Of a stretch of 64,000 nucleotides of DNA, positions 1-8,767 are shown piece after piece. The position numbers and the translations under genes were made by a program. Position 1 is the stretch's first letter; each line of letters begins with the position of its first letter. This DNA comes from Jannaschia rubra (GTDB lineage Bacteria > Pseudomonadota > Alphaproteobacteria > Rhodobacterales > Rhodobacteraceae), in contig NZ_CXPG01000020.1 of the NCBI RefSeq assembly GCF_001403735.1, forward strand, positions 1-64,000, written 5' to 3'. Under the pieces are notes generated by a model. The model saw only the letters and a list, made by a program, of their open reading frames with translations, did not search any database and was not told the DNA's origin.

Positions 1-2
1 AG

Positions 3-881
3 CGGGTGCTGAGCGAGGCGGGCGCGGAGGACATGCGCAACCTGGGCACGCTGATGGCGGCGAACGACGTGCTGCCGTCGCGGATCGTAGCCAGCCAGTG
101 GTGCCGCAACCAGCAGACGGTGGAGGCCCTCCTCGAAGGCTTCGACCGGGTGGACCCGGAGATTGCGGCGACCATGCCGGTCGCCTCCGACGCGGAGCTC
201 AACCTGCTGCTGTCGCTGCAGGGCGCCCGAAGCACCGCCGCGCTGCGCGACCTGATCTCGGCCTGGGACGGCGACCCGGAGCGGTCGGGGCCGCTGCTGC
301 TCGTCAGCCATTACACCAACATCGAGGAGCTGACGCAGTTCCGGGTGTTCGAGGGCGAGGTCCTGGTGCTCGACCCCGGGCGCGACAACCAGGTGCTGGG
401 CTACCTGCGCCTGCGGTCGGCGGAGCCGGACGTGGGGCATTTCGCCGACGCGCTGGCCTCGCCGCTTCTCGACCGCAGCCGGGCGCTCGACATGCTGGAC
501 CGGTACTACGTGGCGCTGGACACCGGCGACGAGGATCTTCTGGCCGACATCCTCTCGGACCAATGGGTCATCCACGGAGGATCGCCGTCGCAGCCCGACC
601 GGGACTCGGCCGGGTTCCTCGATGCGCTGTCGGGCCTGGCGCAGGGCCTCACGGACAGGACGCTGTCGGTCGACGACGTCTACCTCGCCGACGACGTCGT
701 CACCGTGCGGGGCACGATCACGGGCCGCCACACCGGCCCGCTCTACGGCATTCCCGCGACCGGGCGGGAGGTCACCTTCGGCCACATGGGCGTCCACCGC
801 ATCGCGAACGGCAAGATCGTCGAGAGCTGGCAGATGCCCGACCGCGCGACCCTGATGGACCAGATCACCCGGGAGGAGTGA
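3..881 (+). CDS. Histidine phosphatase fused to SnoaL-like domain (5' partial)
   Basis: The reading frame is open at the window edge, so the true start lies upstream; the first GTG (position 6) is not a credible start because the protein is already in mid-domain. The N-terminal part (about 1-140) resembles the second half of the histidine phosphatase (phosphoglycerate mutase-like) fold: LSEAGAEDMR near the start and the second catalytic His in LLVSHYTNI. The RHG motif would be upstream. From about residue 155 (DMLDRYYVALDTGDEDLL) the protein changes to an NTF2/SnoaL-like module with typical GPLYGIPATGREV and GKIVESW motifs, as in polyketide cyclase or ester-cyclase-like proteins. The domain calls come from motif recognition; the substrate is unknown. 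Confidence 0.75.
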   Translation, partial: RVLSEAGAEDMRNLGTLMAANDVLPSRIVASQWCRNQQTVEALLEGFDRVDPEIAATMPVASDAELNLLLSLQGARSTAALRDLISAWDGDPERSGPLLLVSHYTNIEELTQFRVFEGEVLVLDPGRDNQVLGYLRLRSAEPDVGHFADALASPLLDRSRALDMLDRYYVALDTGDEDLLADILSDQWVIHGGSPSQPDRDSAGFLDALSGLAQGLTDRTLSVDDVYLADDVVTVRGTITGRHTGPLYGIPATGREVTFGHMGVHRIANGKIVESWQMPDRATLMDQITREE

Positions 882-964
882 GCGACCGGCGGGATGCCAC
901 CCGCCCCCCGGGCATCATCGACGACGGCCGATCGCCCGATCGGCCCCGGACGACGGAGCATGGA

Positions 965-1258
965 ATGGACGACGACATCGAGATCACCCGCGAGGAGAGC
1001 GAGACGAAGGGACGCTACGGCGCCCTCGTGGACGGTCACGAGGCCGAGATGACCTGGTCCCGCGCCGGCGCGGCGACGATCATCATCGACCACACCGCCG
1101 TGCCGGGCGCCCTGCGCGGCCGCGGCGTGGGCCAGGCCCTGGTGCGCCGCGCGGTCGAGGATGCCCGCGCCGAAGGCCGCAGGATCGTGCCCCTCTGCCC
1201 CTTCGCCCGCGCACAGATCGCAAGACACCCCCAATGGCAGGACGTGCTGGAAGGTTGA
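965..1258 (+). CDS. GNAT-family N-acetyltransferase, Acetyltransf_CG type
   Basis: This 97-residue protein matches the small GNAT subfamily annotated as Acetyltransf_CG (YjdJ-like). The core motif IIDHTAVPGALRGRGVGQALV carries the acetyl-CoA-binding R-G-x-G-x-G/A turn, and the C terminus has the family signature LCPFARAQIARHP. The ATG at 965 is chosen because the ATG at 960 is in another frame and the longer in-frame extension overlaps the preceding gene. It lies 84 nt after the phosphatase fusion and 39 nt before the pirin gene, so the three may be co-transcribed. The substrate is unknown for this subfamily. Confidence 0.85.
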   Translation: MDDDIEITREESETKGRYGALVDGHEAEMTWSRAGAATIIIDHTAVPGALRGRGVGQALVRRAVEDARAEGRRIVPLCPFARAQIARHPQWQDVLEG

Positions 1259-1297
1259 TACCCGCACCCTGCGAACCATCCTGAAAGGACCAGGACC

Positions 1298-2275
1298 ATG
1301 AGCTGGAGCCCCTGCCCCGACCCCGTCCCCGGCGACGTGGAAAGCGTGGACGCCGTCGAGACCCTGATCGTGCCGCGCGCGGTCGACCTGGGCGAGATGG
1401 AGGTGCGTCGCGCGCTGCCGTCCGTGAAGCGCCAGATGGTCGGGCCGTTCATCTTCTTCGACCAGATGGGTCCGGCGGAGTTCCTGACCGATCAGGGCAT
1501 CGACGTGCGGCCGCACCCCCACATCAACCTCGCCACGCTGACCTATCTCTTCGAGGGACAGATCCATCACCGCGACAGCCTCGGCACCGATCTCGCCATC
1601 GAACCGGGGGCGGTGAACTGGATGAAGGCCGGACGCGGCATCGTCCACTCCGAGCGGACCGCGCCCGAGCGTCGCGCCACCGGTCAGCGCCTGTTCGGCA
1701 TCCAGACCTGGATGGCCCTGCCCGAGCGCGACGAGGAGTCGGACCCCGCCTTCATGCATCACGGCAAGACCGACCTGCCCGTGGTCGAGGCCGAGGGCCT
1801 GAGCGCCCGCCTCATCGCGGGCTCGGCCTTCGGCGCGACCTCGCCGCTCGTGACCGCGTCCGACACGCTCTACGCCGACGTGACACTGGCCCCCGGCGCC
1901 CGCGCACCCATCGCCGCGAATGCCGAGGAGCGCGCGCTCTACACCCTCCATGGCCGGATCGACGTGGCCGGGGACACGTTCGAACCCGGCCAGCTTCTGG
2001 TGCTGCGTCCGGGCGACGAGATCACCGTCACGGCCCTGCCGGACGGCACGGGCGACCACGCGCGGTTCATGCTGTTCGGCGGCGCGCCGATGGACGGCCC
2101 GCGCTGGATCTGGTGGAACTTCGTCTCATCCCGCCCCGAGCGCATCGAGCAGGCCCGCGAGGAATGGCGGCGCGGCCGGTTCGAGACCGTGCCGGGCGAC
2201 GAGGAGGACTTCATCCCCCTGCCCGAAGACCAGACCAAGGCACGACGCGCCGAAGGCGGCGTGCATTATCCGTGA
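1298..2275 (+). CDS. Pirin-family protein (bicupin)
   Basis: This is a 325-residue pirin-like bicupin. The N-terminal cupin contains the family hallmarks VGPFIFFDQMGP, DVRPHPHINLATLTY and MKAGRGIVHSER, including the metal-binding His residues of DVRPHPH. The C-terminal cupin (about 170-280) has LLVLRPGDEITV. Bacterial pirins include quercetin 2,3-dioxygenase-like enzymes and regulatory proteins, so the reaction cannot be assigned from sequence. A GAAAGGA-type ribosome binding site precedes the ATG. A hairpin terminator follows within 50 nt, making this the last gene of its transcription unit, convergent with the HU gene. Confidence 0.9.
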   Translation: MSWSPCPDPVPGDVESVDAVETLIVPRAVDLGEMEVRRALPSVKRQMVGPFIFFDQMGPAEFLTDQGIDVRPHPHINLATLTYLFEGQIHHRDSLGTDLAIEPGAVNWMKAGRGIVHSERTAPERRATGQRLFGIQTWMALPERDEESDPAFMHHGKTDLPVVEAEGLSARLIAGSAFGATSPLVTASDTLYADVTLAPGARAPIAANAEERALYTLHGRIDVAGDTFEPGQLLVLRPGDEITVTALPDGTGDHARFMLFGGAPMDGPRWIWWNFVSSRPERIEQAREEWRRGRFETVPGDEEDFIPLPEDQTKARRAEGGVHYP

Positions 2276-2322
2276 TCCACGTCCCGACCCTCTCGGCCGG
2301 GGCCAGGAAGGCGCAACACACG

Positions 2323-2346
2323 AAAGGCCCCGCAAGCGGGGCCTTT
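2323..2346. terminator. Bidirectional rho-independent terminator between pirin and HU genes
   Basis: A perfect 10-bp inverted repeat (AAAGGCCCCG / CGGGGCCTTT) encloses the loop CAAG. It has A residues on one side and T residues on the other, so it can end transcription from both convergent genes. It lies 48 nt after the pirin stop and 42 nt after the HU stop. Confidence 0.85.
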
Positions 2347-2387
2347 CTCGGTCTGCCAATCCGTGCGACCCCCACGGGCCGGGCCGG

Positions 2388-2678
2388 TCATTCGTTGACG
2401 GAATCCTTCAGCGCCTTGGCGATGGTCATCTTGACCACCTTGTCGGCGTCCTTCTTGAACTGCTCGCCGGTGGCCGGGTTGCGGACCATGCGCTCGGGGC
2501 GCTCACGGCACATGATCTTGCCGACGCCGGGAAGGGTGACGGCGCCGCCGTTCGACACTTCCTCGGTGATGATCGCGGTGATCGAGTCCAGCGCATTGGT
2601 CGCAGTCTTCTTGTCCGCATCCATCTTGTCGGCAAGTGCGGCGACGAGTTGCGTCTTGGTCATCGGTTTGTTGGCCAT
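2388..2678 (-). CDS. HU-family DNA-binding protein
   Basis: This 96-residue histone-like protein starts MANKPMTKTQLVAALADK and has the HU/IHF body: two N-terminal helices, then the beta-arm region with RPERMVRNPATGE, equivalent to the DNA-minor-groove arm (GRNPxTG). HU bends and compacts DNA as a dimer. The start at 2678 is preferred over the longer open frame (to 2750) because AAAGGGGAG lies just upstream and the extension has no homology. The gene is monocistronic, ending at the bidirectional hairpin at 2323-2346. Confidence 0.93.
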   Translation of the reverse strand: MANKPMTKTQLVAALADKMDADKKTATNALDSITAIITEEVSNGGAVTLPGVGKIMCRERPERMVRNPATGEQFKKDADKVVKMTIAKALKDSVNE

Positions 2679-2791
2679 TTTCGGCTCCCCTTTCCCCGCA
2701 GGGATTTGTTGAGTTCGTCCGGACCTTAGACCACAGGATTGTCGGGTCACAAGATTTCAAAAGCAGCTTTTCCCCGGATTCCGGCGGAAAT

Positions 2792-2810
2792 CGGCCTCAG
2801 AGAAAGGCCG
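2792..2810 (-). terminator. Weak hairpin overlapping the amn stop codon
   Basis: A 6-bp inverted repeat (CGGCCT / AGGCCG, 7-nt loop) overlaps the end of amn and is followed on the minus strand by ATTTCC. The U tract is poor, so this is only a possible terminator of the ade-amn unit. Confidence 0.35.
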
Positions 2811-4281
2811 TTTCCTCGAAACTGCGCAGTTTTCGGCTGTGCAGACGCTCCAGCGGCATGTCCCGCAGGTCCTCCATGGCACGGATTCCGATAAGGAGGT
2901 GCCGGCTGACCTGCGTTCGGTAGAAAGCCGAGGCCATGCCCGGCAACTTCAGCTCGCCGTGAAGCGGCTTGTCGGAGACGCATAGCAGCGTGCCATAGGG
3001 CACCCGGAAGCGGAACCCGTTGGCCGCGATGGTGGCCGACTCCATGTCGAGCGCCACGGCCCGGCTCTGCGACAGGCGCTGCACCGGGCCGGCCTGCTCC
3101 CGCAACTCCCAGTTGCGATTGTCGATGGTGGCCACGGTGCCCGTTCGCATGATGCGCTTGAGCTCGAACCCCTCGAGCGCGGTGACATGCTCGACCGCAT
3201 CCTCCAGCGCCACCTGAACCTCGGCCAGCGCAGGGATCGGCACCCAGACCGGCAGGTCGTCGTCGAGCACGTGATCCTCGCGCAGGTAGGCGTGGGCCAG
3301 GACGAAATCGCCCAGGCTCTGCGAATTGCGAAGCCCGGCGCAGTGGCCCACCATCAGCCAGACATGGGGGCGCAGCACCGCGATATGGTCGGTGGCCGTC
3401 TTGGCGTTCGACGGGCCGACGCCGATGTTGACCAGCGTGATGCCCTGCCCACCCTTCCGCGTCAGGTGATAGGTCGGCATCTGCGGCAGCTTGGGCGGAT
3501 CGACCATGGGCGCGTCCGGATCATCGGGCCCCAGCCGCTGGCCCATGGGCCCGACCAGCTCCTCATAGCCCGACGCGGGGTCGCGCAGCGCCTCGCGCCC
3601 GTAGGCCACGAATTCGTCGACGTAGAACTGGTAATTGGTGAACAGGACGTGGTTCTGGAAGTCCGACGGATCGGTCGCGGTGTAATGCGACAGCCGCGCC
3701 AGCGAATAGTCGATGCGCTGCGCGGTGAAGGGCGCGAGCGGCCGGGCGCCGTCCTCGTAGGTGAAGCCCACGCCGTTGACGATGGCGTCGTTGGTGCTTT
3801 CCAGGTCCGGCACGTCGAAGACGTCGCGCATCAGGAAGGGCAGGACGCCGTCCTGGGGCACCGAAAGCTCCGCATCGTTCAGGACGGCGAAATGCACCGG
3901 GATCGGCGTGCGCGAGAAGCCGATGATGACGGGCACGTCGTGCGAGGTCATCAGCAGGTCGATCTGCTGCGTCAGATAGCTGGCGAACAGGTCGGGGCGC
4001 GTGACGGTGGTGGCGTAGCGTCCCGGCTCGGCCACATGGCCGAAGGACAGGCGGCTGTCGGTGCGGCCGTAGCTGGTCGTGGTGATGCGGATCTCGGGGT
4101 AATAGGCGCGGAACCGGCAATCGGGCATCCCGCCCTCGATGGCGCGGGCGAATTCGCGCCGCAGGTAATCCGTCGACAGGTCGTAGAGGTGCCGCAGATG
4201 CGCCACCGCCTCGGCCGCGTCGGTGAAGCTGCGCGGGTCGGGCATGTCAGGCGTGCGAAGGGGGGCAAGGGTGCGGGTCAT
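2797..4281 (-). CDS. amn: AMP nucleosidase
   Basis: This 494-residue protein hydrolyses AMP to adenine and ribose 5-phosphate. The N-terminal regulatory domain spans about residues 1-170. The C-terminal nucleoside-phosphorylase-like catalytic domain (about 270-494) shows VNIGVGPSNAKTATDH, the phosphate-site MVGHCAGLR at 310-318 and the LDMESATIAANG segment typical of the PNP fold. Length fits Amn. Its ATG overlaps the TGA of ade (ATGA at 4278-4281), so it is translationally coupled as the second gene of an ade-amn operon. Together the pair takes AMP to adenine and then to hypoxanthine. Confidence 0.95.
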   Translation of the reverse strand: MTRTLAPLRTPDMPDPRSFTDAAEAVAHLRHLYDLSTDYLRREFARAIEGGMPDCRFRAYYPEIRITTTSYGRTDSRLSFGHVAEPGRYATTVTRPDLFASYLTQQIDLLMTSHDVPVIIGFSRTPIPVHFAVLNDAELSVPQDGVLPFLMRDVFDVPDLESTNDAIVNGVGFTYEDGARPLAPFTAQRIDYSLARLSHYTATDPSDFQNHVLFTNYQFYVDEFVAYGREALRDPASGYEELVGPMGQRLGPDDPDAPMVDPPKLPQMPTYHLTRKGGQGITLVNIGVGPSNAKTATDHIAVLRPHVWLMVGHCAGLRNSQSLGDFVLAHAYLREDHVLDDDLPVWVPIPALAEVQVALEDAVEHVTALEGFELKRIMRTGTVATIDNRNWELREQAGPVQRLSQSRAVALDMESATIAANGFRFRVPYGTLLCVSDKPLHGELKLPGMASAFYRTQVSRHLLIGIRAMEDLRDMPLERLHSRKLRSFEETAFL

Positions 4282-6068
4282 GGCGTCTCGATCAGGTCGG
4301 TGAGTTCGAATTTCGTGACATCCACCAGCCCCAGGTCGCTGATCCGCAACTCGGGGATCACGACGAGGGCCAGCAGGGAGTGCTGCATGTAGGCGTTGTT
4401 CAAGGTGCAGCCCGCGTCGCGCATCGCCTGCCCCAGCCGGTCGGTGCAGGCGGCCACCTCGGCGGCGGGCGCGTCGGACATCAGTCCCGCGATGGGCAGG
4501 GGCACCAGCGCCCGCTCCTTGCCATCCGCCCAGAATGTCACGCCGCCGCCGACCTCTGCCAGCCGGTTCGCGGCGCGCGCCATATCCTCGCGCGAGGTGC
4601 CGACGACGATCATGTGGTGGCTGTCGTGCGCCACGGTCGAGGCCATGGCCATCGGCCCCTCGTATCCGAACCCGGCGACGAAGGCGTTGACCACCCGGCC
4701 CGTGCCCCGGTGCCGCTCGACCAGCGCGATGTGGCAGGTGTCGTCCGCGCCCTCGATGGTGCCGTCCCGCACCGGTAGGTCGCGGCTCAGTGCGCGGGTG
4801 GGGGCCTGGTTCTCGACCACGCCGATCACGCGGACGCGCGCCTGCGACCCTTCGGCCACCACGGCAAAATCACGGGCCTCCAGCACGCGGCCCGGATGCA
4901 CCGTATCGCGCGCGGCGGCGGGCCAGTCGAGGTGCGGACACTCCGCGACCAGCCGCCCGCCTTCGGCCACCGTCTGCCCCAGGGCGATCACGTGCTCGAC
5001 GGGCAGGTCGCGCAGGTCCGACGTCAGGATCAGGTCGGCACGGCGGCCGGGGGCGATGGACCCGATCTCCCGCTCCAGCCCGAAATGGCTCGCGGTGTTG
5101 ATCGTGCACATCTGAAGCGCGACAAGCGGATCGCACCCGCAGGCGATGGCATGGCGTAGCACCCGGTCCATGTGCCCGTCGTTCATCAGCGTCCCGGCCA
5201 TGCAGTCGTCGGTGCACAGGACGAAGTTGCGCGGGTCCAGCCCCCGTTCGGTGACGGCGGTGATCTGGCTTTCGACGTCGTACCACGCCGACCCCAGCCG
5301 CATCATCGACCGCATCCCCTGGCGCACGCGGGCCAGGGCATCGGCCTCGCAGGTGCCTTCGTGGTCGTCGGCCGGCCCGCCCGCGGCATAGGCGTGGAAC
5401 GCGGGGCCGAGGTCGGGCGAGGCGTAGTGCCCGCCGATCGTGCGCCCCGCCCGCGCCGTGGCCGCCATCTCGGCCAGCATCTTCGGATCGCCCGCCGCCA
5501 CGCCGGGAAAGTTCATCATCTCGCCCAGCCCCACGATGCCGGGCCAGGTCATGGCTTCGGCCACATCCTCGGGCGTGATCTCGTGCCCCGTCGTCTCCAG
5601 CCCCGGGGCGGAGGGCGCGCAGGAGGGCATCTGCACGAACATCGAGCAGGGCTGCATCCGCGCCTCGTCGTGCATCAGACGCACACCCGCCAGCCCCATG
5701 ACGTTGGCGATCTCGTGAGGGTCGGTGAACATGGTGGTGGTGCCGTGCGGCAGGACAGCGGCACAGAACCCCGCGGGCGTCAGCATCCCCGACTCCACAT
5801 GCATGTGCGCGTCGCAAAGACCGGGGATCACATACCGACCTGCCGCGTCGATCACCCGCGTGTCCGGTCCGATGCAATGGCTTGCATCCGGCCCGACATA
5901 GGCAAACCGGCCGCGGGCGATGGCCACCTCCCACTCCAGCACTTCGCGCGTGTGGACGCAGACGACGCGTCCCCCGCGAACGACGGTCTCGGCAGGCGCG
6001 CGGCCGGCGGCGACGGCGATCAGGGTGGGGGCCGCTTCGGGCCAGGACGGCAGGGTGTCGGGAGTCAT
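4278..6068 (-). CDS. ade: Adenine deaminase
   Basis: This is a 596-residue amidohydrolase of the adenine deaminase (Ade) family, converting adenine to hypoxanthine and ammonia. The metal-binding motif DAHMHVES is at about 86-93, followed by PHGTTTMFTDPHEIANVMG and the late LCTDDCMAG segment with the conserved Asp residues. The C-terminal part has the Ade-specific HDSHHMIVVG. The start at 6068 removes a long spurious upstream extension and leaves about 50 nt to the divergent topoisomerase gene. It overlaps amn by four bases. Confidence 0.95.
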   Translation of the reverse strand: MTPDTLPSWPEAAPTLIAVAAGRAPAETVVRGGRVVCVHTREVLEWEVAIARGRFAYVGPDASHCIGPDTRVIDAAGRYVIPGLCDAHMHVESGMLTPAGFCAAVLPHGTTTMFTDPHEIANVMGLAGVRLMHDEARMQPCSMFVQMPSCAPSAPGLETTGHEITPEDVAEAMTWPGIVGLGEMMNFPGVAAGDPKMLAEMAATARAGRTIGGHYASPDLGPAFHAYAAGGPADDHEGTCEADALARVRQGMRSMMRLGSAWYDVESQITAVTERGLDPRNFVLCTDDCMAGTLMNDGHMDRVLRHAIACGCDPLVALQMCTINTASHFGLEREIGSIAPGRRADLILTSDLRDLPVEHVIALGQTVAEGGRLVAECPHLDWPAAARDTVHPGRVLEARDFAVVAEGSQARVRVIGVVENQAPTRALSRDLPVRDGTIEGADDTCHIALVERHRGTGRVVNAFVAGFGYEGPMAMASTVAHDSHHMIVVGTSREDMARAANRLAEVGGGVTFWADGKERALVPLPIAGLMSDAPAAEVAACTDRLGQAMRDAGCTLNNAYMQHSLLALVVIPELRISDLGLVDVTKFELTDLIETP

Positions 6069-6119
6069 GGCGGAACGTCTCACGACGCGGCGGGGGGTGC
6101 AAGCGGCGGCGCAACCCGG

Positions 6120-7115
6120 ATGCCCGATCGCGCGTTGCACGGGATGAAGCTGCCGGACCTCATCTACTATCCCGACGACCGCCCCGGCATCACTCGCCGG
6201 AAGGCCGGCACGGGCTGGTCCTATCGCGCCCCCGACGGCACCACCATCGACGATGCAAAGGAACGGGAGCGGCTGAACGCCCTGGCCGTGCCGCCCGCAT
6301 ATGTCGACGTCTGGATCAGTCCAGAGACGCGCGGCCACCTTCAGGCGACCGGCTACGATGAGAAGACGCGCAAGCAGTACCGCTATCACCCCGACTGGTC
6401 CGAGTGGCGCGCGCAGGAGAAATACGCCGAGCTTCCCGCCTTCGGGACGGCGCTGCCCGCGCTCCGGCGGCGCATCGCGCGGGCGCTCTCGGGCGAAGCG
6501 GGGGAGCGGGACTTCGCCATCGCCGCCGTGCTGCGCCTGATCGACCATACGTCGATGCGCGTCGGCTCCGAAGCCTACCGCGCCGAGAACGGGACCGAGG
6601 GGGCGACGACCCTGCGGTCGCGCAACCTGCGGATGGACGGCAAGGGACTGCGCCTAGACTTCACCGCCAAGGGCGGCAAGCGGGTGCGGCGGCAGCTGTC
6701 GGACCGGACGCTGCTGCGCGCGCTTCACGACCTGTCCGACCTGCCCGGCGCGCCGGTCTTCGAATGGATCGAGGAGGGCGAACGCCACACCGTCCAGGCC
6801 GACCATGTCAACGACTGGCTGCGCGAGGCGACGGGGCTGGAGGGGGCCACGGCCAAGACCTTCCGGACCTGGAACGGCTCCGTCGTCGCGCTGGAGGAGG
6901 CTATGAAGGCGGGCGAGGGCGTCACGATCAAGGCCATGTCGGAGGCCGCGGCGGAGGCCCTGCACAACACGCCGACCATCGCGCGCACCTCCTACATACA
7001 TCCGCAGGTGATCGATCTCGCCGAGACATGGCGCGACCCCGCGGTGCCCGATGGCCCCGGCGGTCTGCGGCAGGCGGAGCGCGCCCTTCTGGGACTGATC
7101 GGTCAGGACAGATAG
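6120..7115 (+). CDS. DNA topoisomerase IB
   Basis: This 331-residue protein resembles bacterial poxvirus-type type IB topoisomerases, which relax supercoils through a 3'-phosphotyrosine intermediate. It starts with the family signature LPDLIYYPDDRPGITRR; the catalytic core has RVGSEAYRAENGTEG, the FTAKGGKR motif around the active-site Lys, and the nucleophile Tyr (about 292) in TSYIHP. An internal ATG at 6144 is an alternative start; neither has a strong ribosome binding site. It is divergent from ade, and its last 13 nt overlap the convergent HupE-like gene. Confidence 0.92.
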   Translation: MPDRALHGMKLPDLIYYPDDRPGITRRKAGTGWSYRAPDGTTIDDAKERERLNALAVPPAYVDVWISPETRGHLQATGYDEKTRKQYRYHPDWSEWRAQEKYAELPAFGTALPALRRRIARALSGEAGERDFAIAAVLRLIDHTSMRVGSEAYRAENGTEGATTLRSRNLRMDGKGLRLDFTAKGGKRVRRQLSDRTLLRALHDLSDLPGAPVFEWIEEGERHTVQADHVNDWLREATGLEGATAKTFRTWNGSVVALEEAMKAGEGVTIKAMSEAAAEALHNTPTIARTSYIHPQVIDLAETWRDPAVPDGPGGLRQAERALLGLIGQDR

Positions 7116-7789
7116 GGAATGTCCACCAGCGGAATGCCGATCCGGGTCAGGAACCAGTAAAGCCCGATCGCCGCGATGGCGACCGAGGCCGGGATGGCGA
7201 TACGCCGCCGATACCAGGGCCGCGACCCGAACGGCAGGCCCAGCAGGAGGAACGCGGCGGCGATGACCGTGAGCTGCCCGATCTCGACGCCGAGGTTGAA
7301 CGACAGGAGCTTGGCCAGGAAGTCGTCGCCCAGCCCGAATTCCGACAGGACGGCGGCGAAGCCGAGCCCGTGCAACAGGCCGAAGCCGAAGACGACCAGA
7401 AGCCGCGCGCGCCCGACCCGTCTGCCGCCGGGCGACAGGATGTTCTCGACCGCGACGAAGACGATGGAGAGCGCGATGAGCGGCTCGACCACCGACCCGG
7501 GCACGGCGACGATGCCCGTCGCCGCCAGCGCCAGCGTGACCGTATGTGCCAGCGTGAAGGCCGTGACTTGCCAGAGGAGCGGCCCCCAGGCGAGGCTGTA
7601 GAAGAACAGGCCCAGCACGAAGAGGATGTGGTCCAGCCCCTTTGGGATGATGTGATCGAAGCCGGAGGCCACATACCGCGTCACCACCGGGCCCGTGCCC
7701 GACAGGTCGGTCGCCACCAACGCGATGGCCAGCACCCCGAGCCCCCCTGCCGCAAGCGCGCCCAGCGGCGCGAGTCCCGTCATCCTCAT
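7103..7789 (-). CDS. HupE/UreJ-family membrane protein
   Basis: This 228-residue hydrophobic protein has about six to seven transmembrane segments and the His-rich motifs of the HupE/UreJ_2 family: FDHIIPKGLDHILFVLG and FTLAHTVTLALA, which may bind a metal. HupE/UreJ proteins are nickel or cobalt permeases near hydrogenase or urease genes, but no such genes are in this window, so transport function is inferred only. The start at 7789 is chosen since the longer open frame runs through leuD. It is convergent with topoisomerase IB (13-nt overlap) and divergent from leuD. Confidence 0.8.
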   Translation of the reverse strand: MRMTGLAPLGALAAGGLGVLAIALVATDLSGTGPVVTRYVASGFDHIIPKGLDHILFVLGLFFYSLAWGPLLWQVTAFTLAHTVTLALAATGIVAVPGSVVEPLIALSIVFVAVENILSPGGRRVGRARLLVVFGFGLLHGLGFAAVLSEFGLGDDFLAKLLSFNLGVEIGQLTVIAAAFLLLGLPFGSRPWYRRRIAIPASVAIAAIGLYWFLTRIGIPLVDIPYLS

Positions 7790-7916
7790 GTCCAGTCCCC
7801 CTGTCGGTTCGCGATCGTTGGGACCACAGCCGCCCGGCGACCGCAAGCCCGCCGGACCCGCGTTGACGGCGACGGGCGCCCGGGGGTAATCCGATGCGGC
7901 ACCTTCGGAGGGACCC

Positions 7917-8522
7917 ATGGACAAGTTCGAGACCATCACCGGCGTGGCGGCGCCCCTGCCGCTGATCAACGTCGACACCGACATGATCATCCCCAAGCAG
8001 TTCCTGAAGACGATCAAGCGGTCGGGCCTGGGCGTGAACCTGTTCGACGAGATGCGCTATGGCGACGACGGGGAGGAATTGCCCGACTTCGTCCTCAACC
8101 GGCCCGCCTACCGCAACGCGCAGATCCTGGTCGCCGGCGAGAATTTCGGATGCGGGTCGTCGCGCGAACACGCGCCCTGGGCGCTGCTCGACTTCGGCAT
8201 CCGCGCGGTGATCGCGCCCAGCTTCGCAGACATCTTCCATAACAACTGCTTCAAGAACGGCATCCTGCCCATCGTCCTGCCGCAGGATCAGGTCGATGCC
8301 CTGATGGACGATGCGCGCAAGGGAGAGAATGCACGCATTACCGTGGACCTCGAAAACCAGACCGTCACCACAACGGACGGCACGTCCTACCCGTTCGAAG
8401 TGGACGCTTTCAAGAAGCATTGCCTCCTCAACGGGTTGGACGACATCGGGTTGACGATGGAGAAGGCGCCGGCAATCGAAACGTATGAGTCGCGCTTGGG
8501 GCAGGACCGACCCTGGGTCTGA
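7917..8522 (+). CDS. leuD: 3-isopropylmalate dehydratase small subunit
   Basis: This 201-residue small subunit of isopropylmalate isomerase works with LeuC (not in the window) in leucine biosynthesis, converting 2- to 3-isopropylmalate in the cytoplasm. It has the family motifs [15 protein letters not shown] and [17 protein letters not shown], the aconitase swivel-domain signature. Length is typical. It is followed by a strong terminator and then a membrane protein, an EEP protein and leuB, a layout familiar in Rhodobacterales. Confidence 0.97.
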   Translation: MDKFETITGVAAPLPLINVDTDMIIPKQFLKTIKRSGLGVNLFDEMRYGDDGEELPDFVLNRPAYRNAQILVAGENFGCGSSREHAPWALLDFGIRAVIAPSFADIFHNNCFKNGILPIVLPQDQVDALMDDARKGENARITVDLENQTVTTTDGTSYPFEVDAFKKHCLLNGLDDIGLTMEKAPAIETYESRLGQDRPWV

Positions 8523-8568
8523 CGTCAAGCACTTTAACATCATTCTATAAATCGTTGATCTTGCAAAG

Positions 8569-8593
8569 CCTTCCCGCCCCGCGGGAGGGTTTT
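8569..8593 (+). terminator. Rho-independent terminator after leuD
   Basis: A 9-bp stem (CCTTCCCGC / GCGGGAGGG, one G-T pair) with a CCC loop is followed by TTTT, 46 nt after the leuD stop. The remaining bases to 8767 show no other clear structure. Confidence 0.85.
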
Positions 8594-8767
8594 GCGGCTT
8601 TCGGAACACACAAAATCGCCGATCGCCTTTCTGTTGCCAATCAGGTGCTTGCGAGACGAAGTTAAACAAGGCACGTTGGTGGCAACATTGAGGCAGCCGC
8701 CCCAACGAGGGCGGAGATTCTAAAACAGGACCCGCAAAAGGGTCCGACCGGCAAGGATCGACAGGCA

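Noticed and set aside
743-2059. Minus-strand open frame of 438 codons over the GNAT and pirin genes
   Set aside because: It is antisense to two clear genes, low in hydrophobic order and rich in Arg/Gly/His, as expected for a shadow frame.
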